Part shown: piece by piece, positions 7,980-16,868 of the stretch
Layout: each line of letters begins with the position of its first letter
Position numbering within the stretch: position 1 is the first letter of the stretch
From: Homoserinimonas sp.
Lineage (GTDB): Bacteria > Actinomycetota > Actinomycetes > Actinomycetales > Microbacteriaceae
Direction of reading: 5' to 3'
Length of the DNA stretch: 64,000 bases
NCBI GenBank assembly: GCA_023957835.1
Contig: JAMLGP010000001.1
Span: 489,575-553,574 of the forward strand
The notes under the pieces: model-generated
What the model was told of the DNA's origin: nothing
The model's database searches: none
The model's input: the letters and a program-made list of their open reading frames with translations, nothing else
Program-made: the position numbers and the translations under genes

Positions 7980-8791
7980 GCGAGACGAGCTTTCAGGTCT
8001 CGGTCGGCGAGGCTTTCACCGCCGAGGATGTCGCAGAGGCTGCCGAGAAGCCGACCGAGCAGGTCGCCCGCTACGCGCTTCGGCTCGGCGATGACGCGCT
8101 CATTCTCGCTCAGCAACTCGGCTGGTGGGTGGCTCGGGCACCGGAACTCGAAGAGGATGTCGCGCTCACCAATATCGCCCTCGACCAGCTCGGCCACGCC
8201 CGCGCCTTCCTGAGTTACGCCGGCCTCGCCTGGGGCAAGACCGAGGATGACCTCGCCTACTTTCGCGGCGAAAGCGAATTCGTAAACGCCCAGCTCTTTG
8301 AACAGCCAAACGGCGACTTCGCCCAGACGATCGCCAGGCAGTTTGTTGCCTCGCACTTTCAGTTCGAGCTCTACCGGCAGTTGCAGGGCTCTGCCAATGC
8401 CACTTTGGCTGCAATCGCCGCCAAGGCCCTCAAAGAGGTCGACTACCACCGCGATCACGCAGACCAGTGGATGCTGCGATTGTCTCTCGGCACAGACGAG
8501 TCCCGCAGGCGCATGCTTCGCGGACTCGAAGTGATCTGGCCCTTCGTCGAGGAGCTGTTCCGGGATGACGAACTGACGGACTCGCTCAAGGGCGTCGCAG
8601 CCGCACCGTCGAGTCTCCTGGAAGGCTTCGAGAAGTCGACCGCGGCCGTGTTTGCACGCTGCGAAATCGAGATTCCGGCAGGCTTCGTCGCCCGAGGCGG
8701 CGGCAGGCTCGGGCAGCACACCGAGTTCCTGGGGCACCTGCTGGCCGAAATGCAGGTGCTGGCTCGCGAACATCCCGGAGCGACCTGGTGA
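7976..8791 (+). CDS. paaC: PaaC, phenylacetyl-CoA epoxidase structural subunit
   Basis: 271 residues, a ferritin-like paralogue of PaaA that has lost most iron ligands and stabilises the catalytic subunit. Characteristic stretches are DDALILAQQLGWWVARAPEL, ALDQLGHARAFLSYAG and KEVDYHRDHADQWMLRLSLG. The TTG start at 7976 is set by overlap with the paaB stop (TTGA). The overlapping antisense frame is a composition artefact. Confidence 0.95.
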   Translation: MSETSFQVSVGEAFTAEDVAEAAEKPTEQVARYALRLGDDALILAQQLGWWVARAPELEEDVALTNIALDQLGHARAFLSYAGLAWGKTEDDLAYFRGESEFVNAQLFEQPNGDFAQTIARQFVASHFQFELYRQLQGSANATLAAIAAKALKEVDYHRDHADQWMLRLSLGTDESRRRMLRGLEVIWPFVEELFRDDELTDSLKGVAAAPSSLLEGFEKSTAAVFARCEIEIPAGFVARGGGRLGQHTEFLGHLLAEMQVLAREHPGATW

Positions 8792-9318
8792 GCGCGGTCG
8801 CAAAGTCTCAGCTCAGCCGCGAGCACTCACTCGCCGAGAGGGTGTGGAAGATCGCCGCCACCGTTTGCGACCCGGAAGTTCCCGTGCTCACAATCGAAGA
8901 TCTCGGAGTGCTTCGGGAAGCCGATTTCGCAGATGGAACCGCAAAAGTTACCCTCACCCCGACCTACTCGGGCTGTCCGGCAATGGACACCATGAAAGCA
9001 GACGTAGAGTCCGCGCTCAAAGCCGAGGGCTTCGACAAGGTAGAGGTCAAAATGGCCCTGGCGCCGGCCTGGACTACCGACTGGATGTCCGAAGAGGGGA
9101 AGCAGAAACTCTCAGAATTCGGAATCGCCCCGCCCACCGGCAGGGCAGCGCTCGGTCGGACAGCACAGGGCAAAGTCTCCCTGTCACTGCAGGTCAAGTG
9201 CCCGCACTGCGGCTCGCTCAACACGAAGGAGCTAACCCGCTTCGGCTCGACAAGCTGCAAGGCCCTATATTCCTGCAACGCCTGCCAGGAACCGTTCGAT
9301 TACTTCAAGGTGCACTGA
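8788..9318 (+). CDS. paaD: PaaD, MIP18/DUF59-type iron-sulfur maturation factor
   Basis: 176 residues. The N-terminal DUF59 domain (CDPEVPVLTIEDLGVLR, then TPTYSGCPAM) is shared with SufT-type Fe-S assembly factors. The C-terminal zinc-ribbon-like segment has two cysteine pairs (CPHCGS and CNACQE). It is thought to help mature the PaaE cluster or the di-iron centre. GTG start overlaps the paaC stop as GTGA. Confidence 0.95.
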   Translation: MSAVAKSQLSREHSLAERVWKIAATVCDPEVPVLTIEDLGVLREADFADGTAKVTLTPTYSGCPAMDTMKADVESALKAEGFDKVEVKMALAPAWTTDWMSEEGKQKLSEFGIAPPTGRAALGRTAQGKVSLSLQVKCPHCGSLNTKELTRFGSTSCKALYSCNACQEPFDYFKVH

Positions 9319-9319
9319 G

Positions 9320-10432
9320 ATGGCTCTGGAACCCCGCTCCCAGCGCAAGCGTGCGAGCTTTCACAAGCTTGCAGTCAGTCAGGTTCGAAGGCTCACCGAT
9401 GACTCGATAGAGGTCACCTTCGATGTGCCGAAAGAGCTGTTCGACCACTACGACTATGCTCCCGGCCAGTACCTGGCTTTGCGTAAGGAACTCAACGGTC
9501 ACGAACTTCGCCGCAGCTACTCGATCTGCGCCGCTCCCAAACCGGGCGAACTGAAGGTTGCGATCAAGCGGGATATCGGAGGAGAGTTCTCCACCTGGGC
9601 AAACGAATCCCTCGAAGCCGGGATGGAAATCGACGTGATGAGCCCGCAGGGCACCTTCACGACGAAACTCGGTCCAGACATCGAGCGCCACTATGCGGCG
9701 ATCGCCGCAGGCTCCGGCGTAACCCCGATCATGTCCCTGGCCAGATCGATCCTCGAGGCCTCGCCGCTGACAAGGTTCAGCCTCATCTACTCGAACCGCA
9801 CCGCGCAGGATGTGATGTTCCTAGAAGAGCTGGCCGAATTGAAGGATCGATACCCGGCCAGATTCGCACTCTTCCACGTGCTGACCCGAGAGCGCAGGGG
9901 AGCGGAAGTCTTCTCAGGCAGGCTCGACTCGGAGCGACTGAAGCTTTTTCTCGACCACCTCGTGCGGCCCAGAGATGTCGATGAGTGGTTCATTTGCGGA
10001 CCCTTCGACCTCGTGCAACTCGTGCGCGACACCCTCGAGGAATCCGGAGTCGACCGCAAGCACGTGCGCTTTGAGCTGTTCACGACCGACCGGCCGGATC
10101 GACCCGCCGGCCAGCAGGGCAGGCCGGTCATAGTCGACGAGCGAGAGGGAGTGCACACGATCAACTTCACGCTCGACGGGGTTTCGGCGACCGTCACGAC
10201 TGCCAAACACTCCAGGGAGACGGTGCTGAACGCCGCCTTGCGGATTCGCTCGGATGTCCCGTTCGCCTGTGCCGGCGGGGTCTGCGGCACCTGCAGGGCC
10301 AAGCTCGTCGACGGCACGGTCTCGATGGACGAGAACTTCGCTCTGGAACCGGAAGAGCTCGAGGCCGGCTACGTGCTCACCTGCCAGTCGCACCCGACGA
10401 GCGACACCGTTTCGGTTGACTACGACGCCTAA
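9320..10432 (+). CDS. paaE: PaaE, epoxidase reductase (FAD, 2Fe-2S)
   Basis: 370 residues. The N-terminal ferredoxin-NADP reductase part has FAD-binding RRSYSICAA (about residues 70-78) and nucleotide-binding GSGVTPIMSLARSIL (about 132-146). The C-terminal plant-type ferredoxin has cluster ligands in CAGGVCGTCRAK plus a later Cys in VLTCQSHP. It passes electrons from NAD(P)H to PaaA. One base separates it from paaD, so they are translationally linked. Confidence 0.96.
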   Translation: MALEPRSQRKRASFHKLAVSQVRRLTDDSIEVTFDVPKELFDHYDYAPGQYLALRKELNGHELRRSYSICAAPKPGELKVAIKRDIGGEFSTWANESLEAGMEIDVMSPQGTFTTKLGPDIERHYAAIAAGSGVTPIMSLARSILEASPLTRFSLIYSNRTAQDVMFLEELAELKDRYPARFALFHVLTRERRGAEVFSGRLDSERLKLFLDHLVRPRDVDEWFICGPFDLVQLVRDTLEESGVDRKHVRFELFTTDRPDRPAGQQGRPVIVDEREGVHTINFTLDGVSATVTTAKHSRETVLNAALRIRSDVPFACAGGVCGTCRAKLVDGTVSMDENFALEPEELEAGYVLTCQSHPTSDTVSVDYDA

Positions 10433-10462
10433 GCGACTTTTGCGCTGGTTAGGATTCCCAAC

Positions 10463-11236
10463 ATGATCGATTTGACCATCGCCGATGACGTAGCCGAGAT
10501 CGTGCTCAACATTTCGGAGAAGCTCAACGCGCTCGACGAAGCGGCGCTCGCTGAACTGGGTGCGCGGCTAGAAGAAGCCGAGGCGGCATCCCCTCGCGCC
10601 CTGCTCATTCGCGGGGAAGGCCGGGCATTCTGCGCAGGGCGGGACATTTCCGCGGTAGACCCGGCGGCCGATGACGCCCTGAGTTTTCTTGGCGAAGTAT
10701 TCGAGCCGGTAATGCGCTCGCTCGCAGAGTTTCCTGCCCCCACTTTCGCGGCCGCGCAGGGCGCTTGCCTCGGCATTGGCCTTGGGCTCCTCATCGCCAC
10801 AGACGTCGTCTATGTGGCCGAGGGAGCGAAGTTCGGCTCACCGTTTGCCAACCTCGGAGCGCTTCTGGACTCTGGCGGTCACGCGCTGTTCTTCGAGCGG
10901 CTCGGTGCCCATCGAGCTCTCGACCTCATCTATACCGGGGAGCTGATCTCCGGCTCAGAAGCCGTGACGGCCGGTCTGTTCAGTCGGGCAATTCCGGATG
11001 CCGAACTGCTCGACTTCGCCAGGCAGAAAGCGCGCACCGCGGCGACCGGGGCCACCAAAGCCTTCCTCGCGAGCAAGCAAATCATCCGGAGCCTTCGCGA
11101 TGAGCGGGTAGGCCTGTGGACATCCATCGCTCGCGAAAGCGCAGTTCAGGAGGAGTTGCGCGCCACCACCGCCGACTACACAGAAGGCTTCAAGTCGTTC
11201 CAGGAGAAGCGCAAGCCGGGTTTCCTCGGCAAATAG
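10463..11236 (+). CDS. paaG: PaaG-like epoxyphenylacetyl-CoA isomerase (enoyl-CoA hydratase family)
   Basis: 257-residue crotonase fold. The oxyanion-hole motifs are GEGRAFCAGRDIS and the Gly-rich AAQGACLGIGLGLLIATDVV. In the pathway it turns the ring epoxide into oxepin-CoA; position right after paaE supports this over a generic hydratase. It also has its own likely leaderless promoter: TAGGAT at 10450-10455 ends 7 bases before the ATG, and there is no ribosome-binding site. Confidence 0.88.
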   Translation: MIDLTIADDVAEIVLNISEKLNALDEAALAELGARLEEAEAASPRALLIRGEGRAFCAGRDISAVDPAADDALSFLGEVFEPVMRSLAEFPAPTFAAAQGACLGIGLGLLIATDVVYVAEGAKFGSPFANLGALLDSGGHALFFERLGAHRALDLIYTGELISGSEAVTAGLFSRAIPDAELLDFARQKARTAATGATKAFLASKQIIRSLRDERVGLWTSIARESAVQEELRATTADYTEGFKSFQEKRKPGFLGK

Positions 11237-11263
11237 GCGGCGCCGGTCTGCGCCGGGCCCGCA

Positions 11264-12607
11264 TCACTTCTTCCTCGGCCACTCCACGAGATCCTTCTCC
11301 CAGGTTTCGGGAGTGCCGATTGAGCGAATCGGCTTGTAAAACGCGAAGACGATCGCGCCGATGATGAAGAAAACGGCGAAGGATCCCATTGCGAAGTTGA
11401 CGTTTGAAACTTCCAGCAGCAATCCCGCAACTACCGGGGCGATTGGCGCAACTGCGACTCCGGAAAGATTCAGAACGGCGTTCATCCTGCCCTGAAGTTT
11501 TGATGGCGTAATCACACTCGCATATCCAATTAGCCCTGAGTTGACAGCTGGAATGAGGATGATGGCGATTGCGATCCAGACGAGGTATTCCCAGTACTCG
11601 GTCGAGAAGGCCATAGCGGTTCCGCCGACCACCGCCAGCAGGATTCCCGCGATGGCGAGTGGCCCGGAAGGGAACCGCTTTACGAGCGGTCCTGCAATGA
11701 TTGCACCGACGAGCATGGATGCCCCGGCGACTGCGTCGATCAGTCCGATGAGAAACGGCTCAGTTCCGATCGCGACGAGGTGCAGGTTCAGGGCGATCAT
11801 GAGTCCGTTGAAGCCGAGGTTGATGAGCGCGAAGATTCCGATTCCGGCTCTTAGAAACTTGACAGCCCAAACAAACTTCAGGCCGTCGATCAGGGACTCC
11901 CAGGCACTCTCTTTCTTTGCGTGTTCGAGATCGCCATTGAGCGGCCGCCTTACAAATAGCGTGCAGACGAAGACAACCGCGTAGCCCACCGCGCCGGCCA
12001 GGAAGGGGAGGACTCTCGCAATCGAGTAGAGCAAGCCGCCGATCGGGCCCGAAGCGAGGGCGGCGACCGCCGAGCGGCCCTGCATTGCTGCCATCGCTGA
12101 ACCCATTTGGTCTGCCCGAACTACTTCGCGGATGCCACCGGCTTCCGCCGGCTGAAAGAAGGAAGCCACGATTGCAGAAAGGAACAGCACGATCGCGAGA
12201 TGCCAGAAGCCGAGGGCGTTCATCCAGATGGCGACTACCAGCGAGGCCAGCAGGGCAAAGTCAAGGCCCGCGCAAAGCAGCAGGAGTTTCTTGCGATCGA
12301 CCCGATCCGCAATCGCACCGGCTGGAAGGGTTGCAACCAGGTAGCCGAGGGCACCGATCGTGCTCACCAGTCCGGCAAGAAACACCGACTGGGTTATCGC
12401 GAACGCGATTAGCGGCACGGCGAAAGTCACAAAGCCCGCGCCGATAATCTGGGTCGTCTTGCCGGACATGAGCAGCAGGTAATCGGCGTTGTGCCAAAGC
12501 GAGGGGCCGAGAGATTTCTTGTGTCCAGCGGGCTCCACCGGCACGGCAGTTTCAGGTGAAATTGCCGGTGCGGGGATCGTGTCGTCACTCGCGGGGATGG
12601 TTGCCAT
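11264..12607 (-). CDS. MFS efflux transporter
   Basis: 447 residues with about 12 membrane helices. The loop 2-3 signature is present (GAIADRVDRKKLLL), typical of the DHA3/enterobactin-exporter-like branch with long stretches such as LWHNADYLLLMSGKTTQIIG at the N-terminus. It likely exports a small toxic compound or drug. The start is the ATG at 12607, 7 bases after a TATGCT -10 (leaderless); the frame is open far upstream but that part overlaps the divergent regulator. Its substrate probably induces the neighbouring regulator. Confidence 0.88.
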   Translation of the reverse strand: MATIPASDDTIPAPAISPETAVPVEPAGHKKSLGPSLWHNADYLLLMSGKTTQIIGAGFVTFAVPLIAFAITQSVFLAGLVSTIGALGYLVATLPAGAIADRVDRKKLLLLCAGLDFALLASLVVAIWMNALGFWHLAIVLFLSAIVASFFQPAEAGGIREVVRADQMGSAMAAMQGRSAVAALASGPIGGLLYSIARVLPFLAGAVGYAVVFVCTLFVRRPLNGDLEHAKKESAWESLIDGLKFVWAVKFLRAGIGIFALINLGFNGLMIALNLHLVAIGTEPFLIGLIDAVAGASMLVGAIIAGPLVKRFPSGPLAIAGILLAVVGGTAMAFSTEYWEYLVWIAIAIILIPAVNSGLIGYASVITPSKLQGRMNAVLNLSGVAVAPIAPVVAGLLLEVSNVNFAMGSFAVFFIIGAIVFAFYKPIRSIGTPETWEKDLVEWPRKK

Positions 12608-12614
12608 GCGGGAA

Positions 12615-12667
12615 AGCATACTTACGCAAGAATAGTTGCGCAACTTTTGTTGCGGAATTGCTATACT
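12615..12667. promoter_or_regulatory. Divergent promoters with shared palindromic operator
   Basis: GTTGCGCAAC at 12635-12644 is a perfect 10-bp palindrome. On the minus strand it supplies a -35 (TTGCGC), 17 bases before the -10 TATGCT (12620-12615) of the transporter. On the plus strand it lies 17 bases before TATACT (12662-12667), the -10 of the regulator. A repeat of the half-site (GTTGCG) follows at 12649-12654. One repressor dimer here would control both genes. Confidence 0.65.
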
Positions 12668-12673
12668 CGAGCC

Positions 12674-13276
12674 ATGGTGAAGGAATCGTTCCGAATAACG
12701 GACCCGGAAACGATGAAAGCGCTCGCCCACCCGATTCGCCAGAGAATTATCCACGAGCTTTCCGTGCGGCACTCCGCTCGAGCAGCCGATCTGGCGGAAA
12801 TTATGGGCGAGCCGGCCAATGCTGTGAGCTATCACCTTCGAGCACTTGGAGCGGTGAGACTGCTTGAAGAGGCTCCCGAGCTGGCCAGAGACAGCAGGGA
12901 CCGAGTGTGGAAGCTCACCCACCCGGAGGGCTTCTATTTCCCCGCCGAAGTCATACCGGGCGGGGCCGACCCGATAAACGCCGAAATTCTGCAGTGGATT
13001 GAGTCGATGCTGGACGAAACGATCCCGAAGGACCCCGCGGCGCTCAGAGCCAGATATCAGGGGGCTGCTCTGCTCACGAGGGCAGAAGCCGAAAAGATGT
13101 TTCTCGAGGTCGCTGAAGTACTCGAGCGATGGCGAGAGCACGGAATGGATGTAGCCGCTCGTGATCCCAAAGACGCGAGCCTCGTCTTTCACAATGTTGT
13201 CGTCCTCGTTGGAAACAGGGAGGCAGGGTTCGGACAGAAGCCGAATCCCGGGGAACCCGAGCAAACGGTTTCCTGA
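12674..13276 (+). CDS. ArsR-type winged-helix regulator
   Basis: 200 residues. The N-terminal winged helix-turn-helix reads ALAHPIRQRIIHELSVRHSA, then ADLAEIMGEPANAVSYHLRA. It is followed by a helical region of about 110 residues of the kind seen in HTH-20/ArsR regulators next to MFS exporters. The ATG at 12674 lies 6 bases after TATACT, so the mRNA is probably leaderless. Divergent from the transporter it probably represses. Ligand unknown. Confidence 0.82.
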   Translation: MVKESFRITDPETMKALAHPIRQRIIHELSVRHSARAADLAEIMGEPANAVSYHLRALGAVRLLEEAPELARDSRDRVWKLTHPEGFYFPAEVIPGGADPINAEILQWIESMLDETIPKDPAALRARYQGAALLTRAEAEKMFLEVAEVLERWREHGMDVAARDPKDASLVFHNVVVLVGNREAGFGQKPNPGEPEQTVS

Positions 13277-13320
13277 CCGGTTAGGTCCCCGGATTCTGGG
13301 CTAGCTTCTAGGCTTGAACC

Positions 13321-14058
13321 GTGCCGTCCATTGACCTCAACTGCGATCTTGGTGAGGGAATGGGCGCTGACACCGAGATTTTTTGGCTGATCTCCAGCGC
13401 CAGTATCGCCTGCGGCGGGCACGCGGGAGACGCGGAGAGCATGCGGAGGAGCGTCGAACTTGCGATTGCAAATGGGGTAACCATTGGCGCGCATCCGTCG
13501 TTTCCGGATCGCGAAGGTTTCGGGAGGCGGGAAATCGAAATAGAGTCTGCCGACTTGCTCGAAAGTATCACCGGACAGGTTACGTCCCTGATGCGGGTGG
13601 CTGAGAGTCTGGGTACCGCTGTGCGTTATCTGAAACCGCACGGCGCCCTCTATAACCGAGCGGCAGTAGTCGAGAGGCTGGCCTCCATCGTCGCCCAGGT
13701 GGCATCGCAATTCGGTTTGCCGGTTCTTGGACTGCCGCGCAGTGCAATTCAGACCGCGTGCGCCGAGCTGGGTGTGAAGTTCTTTCGTGAGGCCTTTGCA
13801 GATCGCGGTTATCTGCCGGACGGCTCCCTCGCGCCACGAGGCGCGGAAGGCTCCGTGATCAAGGATCCGGAGGTTGCCGCGAGCCGGGCCATCCAAATCG
13901 CAACGGAGGGTACCGTGGTTGCCCTCGATGGGTCCTTATTGCAAATTGAGGTCGATTCGCTTTGCCTGCACTCGGATACACCGGGGGCGGCAAGAATGGT
14001 TGCAGCAGTGCGTTCTGGGCTTTCCGGAGCGGGAGTTGAAGTGAGGTCGTTTGGATGA
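13321..14058 (+). CDS. pxpA: PxpA, 5-oxoprolinase subunit A (LamB/YcsF family)
   Basis: 245 residues. Conserved motifs: DLNCDLGEGMGADTEIF at the N-terminus, SIACGGHAGD, and KPHGALYNRA. With PxpB and PxpC it hydrolyses 5-oxo-L-proline to glutamate with ATP. The GTG start follows TAGGCT (13309-13314) by 6 bases, pointing to a leaderless pxpABC transcript. ATGA overlap with pxpB. Confidence 0.93.
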   Translation: MPSIDLNCDLGEGMGADTEIFWLISSASIACGGHAGDAESMRRSVELAIANGVTIGAHPSFPDREGFGRREIEIESADLLESITGQVTSLMRVAESLGTAVRYLKPHGALYNRAAVVERLASIVAQVASQFGLPVLGLPRSAIQTACAELGVKFFREAFADRGYLPDGSLAPRGAEGSVIKDPEVAASRAIQIATEGTVVALDGSLLQIEVDSLCLHSDTPGAARMVAAVRSGLSGAGVEVRSFG

Positions 14059-14663
14059 AGATCATGCCGTACGGGGACAGGGCTGTTCTGGCAGAGTTTG
14101 AGGATCTCGAATCCACAATTGCCGCGTATGCCTCGATGGAAGACTCGAAACCTTCCGGAGTGCTTGGGCTGGTCCCCGCGGCGAGAACAGTTCTCGTGAG
14201 CGTGGATCCGGAACGAATTGGCTTAAGAGCACTGGTCGACTGGATCAATTCTCTCGAAGTTGGCACCGCTGCGTATGCCGATTCCAAAGAGGTCACGATC
14301 CCGATCAGGTATGACGGAGCCGATCTCGAAGAGGTCGCGAAGATCCTGGACCGCAGTACCGACTCACTAATCGACTGGCACTTGAAGACCGACTGGGTTT
14401 GCGCTTTCATCGGCTTTGCTCCGGGTTTTGCCTACCTGGCCGGTGGCGGCCTGTCAGTACCGAGACTCGAAACCTCCAGACCCGAAGTGCCACGCGGCTC
14501 GGTTGCGCTCGCCGGAGAGTTTTGCGGGATCTACCCGAGAAACTCGCCTGGCGGCTGGAGAATCATCGGCACTACCGAGGCAGAACTCTGGGATGGCGAA
14601 CTCGAATCACCGGCTCTGATAACACCCCGCACTCGGGTGAAGTTCGAGGCGGTGTCCCGGTGA
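14055..14663 (+). CDS. pxpB: PxpB, 5-oxoprolinase subunit B
   Basis: 202 residues of the KipI/allophanate hydrolase subunit 1 family. It contains the hallmark AFIGFAPGFAYLAG, then RGSVALAGEFCGIYPRNSPG. It partners PxpC; the pair was long named for kinase inhibition (KipI/KipA) before the oxoprolinase role was shown. Overlaps pxpA by ATGA and pxpC by GTGA. Confidence 0.93.
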   Translation: MKIMPYGDRAVLAEFEDLESTIAAYASMEDSKPSGVLGLVPAARTVLVSVDPERIGLRALVDWINSLEVGTAAYADSKEVTIPIRYDGADLEEVAKILDRSTDSLIDWHLKTDWVCAFIGFAPGFAYLAGGGLSVPRLETSRPEVPRGSVALAGEFCGIYPRNSPGGWRIIGTTEAELWDGELESPALITPRTRVKFEAVSR

Positions 14664-15529
14664 AGGCTCTGCGAGTAATCAATCCCGGTGCGCTTACGCT
14701 CGTTCAGGACAGAGGACGAAGCGGGGCGACCGCTTTCGGCGTTGGGCGCTCCGGCGCAATGGACAGGGCCGCCATGGCCCTGGCCAATCGTCTGGTTGGC
14801 AATCCGAAGGATGCCGCCGGCCTGGAGATACTCTTGGGCGGAGTCGAGTTTGAAGCCCTCGGCGATCTTTGGATTGCGGTCACGGGCTCCTGGGGACTGC
14901 TCAAAGTTGACGACCTTCCTGCAGAACCCAACACCGCCATCCGACTGAATGCCGGCTCGCGGCTAAAGCTGCCGGTAACCGAGCACGGGCTCAGGTTCTA
15001 CCTTGCGATTCGAGGCGGAGTAGATCTGCCCCCGATTCTCGGTTCAAGGTCGAGGGACACCCTCGCGATGATCGGCCCGGACCCGCTCCGTGCCGGTGAC
15101 GAACTGCCGATCGGGATCAGTTCAATCGACCCGATTCCTGTAGTTGATTTGGTTCCGGTGAATATCCCGGATGCCGGTACCCGCCAAATCGAGGTCAGAC
15201 CGGGCCCCAGGCGAGGCTGGTTCGGCCCGGAGAACTGGTCCAAATTCTTCGAGGCCGAGTGGGTGGTTTCGCAGCGTTCTGATCGCAGAGGAATCAGAAT
15301 TGACGGCCCGATCCTCGGTCGGGTGAAGGACGAAGAACTTCTCAGCGAAGGAATGCTTCCGGGTGCGATTCAGGTGTCACCGGATGGCGTCCCGACGATT
15401 CTCGGAGTGGATCACCCGGTTACCGGAGGTTACCCGGTCATAGCCGTAGTAACCGATCCATCCCTGGACGCACTCGCTCAGGTTCGTCCGGGCCAGGTAA
15501 TCAAGTTCCGACTGGCAACCGGTCGGTAG
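14660..15529 (+). CDS. pxpC: PxpC, 5-oxoprolinase subunit C
   Basis: 289 residues, KipA/allophanate hydrolase subunit 2 family. Starts LRVINPGALTLVQDRGR, with the conserved GVGRSGAMDRAAMALANRLV, and ends with PTILGVDHPVTGGYPVIAVV. GTG at 14660 overlaps the pxpB stop; the longer upstream frame is antisense-free read-through over pxpB and is rejected. Third member of the ATP-dependent complex. Confidence 0.93.
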   Translation: MKALRVINPGALTLVQDRGRSGATAFGVGRSGAMDRAAMALANRLVGNPKDAAGLEILLGGVEFEALGDLWIAVTGSWGLLKVDDLPAEPNTAIRLNAGSRLKLPVTEHGLRFYLAIRGGVDLPPILGSRSRDTLAMIGPDPLRAGDELPIGISSIDPIPVVDLVPVNIPDAGTRQIEVRPGPRRGWFGPENWSKFFEAEWVVSQRSDRRGIRIDGPILGRVKDEELLSEGMLPGAIQVSPDGVPTILGVDHPVTGGYPVIAVVTDPSLDALAQVRPGQVIKFRLATGR

Positions 15530-15535
15530 GCCGGC

Positions 15536-16867
15536 TCAAAGTCCGGCAAGGGCCGAAATCGGGTTCTCAATGCACCCGGTCACGTACTTGACGAATTCGC
15601 TCGGGATATCGCCATCGCAGACCCGGTGGTCGAAAACCATCGAGACGACCATGATTTTGCGAACGACGATCTGTCCGTCCACGACCCACGGGCGGTCGAG
15701 TACCCGGCCCATGCCGAGCATCCCGACTTCAGGCTGGTTGATGATCGGTGCCGAGCCATCAACCCCGTGGCCGCCGTAATTGTTGAGGGTGAAGGTGCCG
15801 CCGCGCAATTGCTCGGCGCTGAAGCTGCCAGTCTTGGCGGTTTGAGCAATCTCGACGAAAGCGTCTCGCAATTGCCTCGTATTCATTTCCCCGGCGTTGC
15901 GGATTACCGGCACCATTAACCCTCGAGAAGTCTGGGCCGCGATTCCCAGATTGATTTGCGAGTGCTGCACGATCTCTCCGGCCGCCATATCGACGCTCGA
16001 ATTCAGGATCGGGTGAAGCTTCAATCCTTCGACCACGAACCTTGCTACGAGAGCGGTTGAACTCCAGCGCTCGCCGGTTGCTGCTTCGAGCTCACCCTTG
16101 GCGGCGAGCAGGTTGGTCGCGTCTACATCGAGCCAGATCGTTGCTTCTGGCACCTCCCGTCGGGAAGCCGCCATTCTCTCCGCGACGACCTTGCGCAGCC
16201 CCGTGATCGGGATCACGAGATCTCCGGTCGCGCGCGAGACAGGAGCGGGAGGGGCCTCTGAGCGGCCCGGCTGTCCAATTGCCTTCTCAACATCCGCTCG
16301 CATGACGAGACCACCGGGTCCCGAACCGGCGAGCCTGTGTGCGACGAGGCCGTTATCCCGAGCAAGCTTTCGAACCAGAGGCGAGACCACCGGGGAGGCA
16401 GCGCCCTTGGCCGGCACGGCTGGCACCACCGGCGCGGCTACTGCGGGAGAGACAGAGTCTGCTGCACCGCCGGCGGCCTTTCCGAATCTTCCCGATCTTC
16501 TCGGCGCAGCTCCGCTCTTTGCGGCGCCGAAGCCCTCGAGCACTTCGACCTGGCCCCCGCTCGACGCAGTTGCGGGATCGCCCCTCAGCGCCGTTCCAGG
16601 AACGGAGTCCGCGGTATCCGCAGCGTCGGTGACGATCGTGATTATCGCCTGACCAGTGTGAATCGTGTCTCCGACGGCAAAGTGAAGTTTCTTGACGGTG
16701 CCGGCGAAAGGGGAAGGCAGATCAACAATTGACTTGGCAGATTCCACTTCGATGATCGGCTGGTCGACGAGAATCTCTTCACCTTCTGTCACGAGCCAGT
16801 TCACAATTTCGGCTTCGGTGAGCCCTTCACCGAGGTCGGGGAGAATGAAATCCCTATCTCTGGCCAC
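15536..16867 (-). CDS. bkdC: Branched-chain 2-oxoacid dehydrogenase E2 (lipoyl acyltransferase)
   Basis: 443 residues in the standard order. A lipoyl domain (1-80) has the lipoylated Lys45 in EVESAKSIVDLP. An Ala/Pro linker follows, then a peripheral subunit-binding domain (about 160-200, SPLVRKLARDNGL). The catalytic acyltransferase domain ends with DHRVCDGD (His414, Asp418). It moves the acyl group from E1 to CoA. One base separates it from bkdB. E3 (lipoamide dehydrogenase) is not in the window. Confidence 0.92.
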   Translation of the reverse strand: MARDRDFILPDLGEGLTEAEIVNWLVTEGEEILVDQPIIEVESAKSIVDLPSPFAGTVKKLHFAVGDTIHTGQAIITIVTDAADTADSVPGTALRGDPATASSGGQVEVLEGFGAAKSGAAPRRSGRFGKAAGGAADSVSPAVAAPVVPAVPAKGAASPVVSPLVRKLARDNGLVAHRLAGSGPGGLVMRADVEKAIGQPGRSEAPPAPVSRATGDLVIPITGLRKVVAERMAASRREVPEATIWLDVDATNLLAAKGELEAATGERWSSTALVARFVVEGLKLHPILNSSVDMAAGEIVQHSQINLGIAAQTSRGLMVPVIRNAGEMNTRQLRDAFVEIAQTAKTGSFSAEQLRGGTFTLNNYGGHGVDGSAPIINQPEVGMLGMGRVLDRPWVVDGQIVVRKIMVVSMVFDHRVCDGDIPSEFVKYVTGCIENPISALAGL

Positions 16868-16868
16868 T

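Noticed and set aside
7946-8803. 285-codon open frame antisense to paaC
   Set aside because: Mirror of the GC-rich codon pattern of paaC; no ribosome-binding site, no recognisable protein.
12608-13264. Upstream extension of the MFS transporter frame to 666 residues
   Set aside because: The extra part is antisense to the regulator and its promoter; the leaderless ATG at 12607 gives the normal length.
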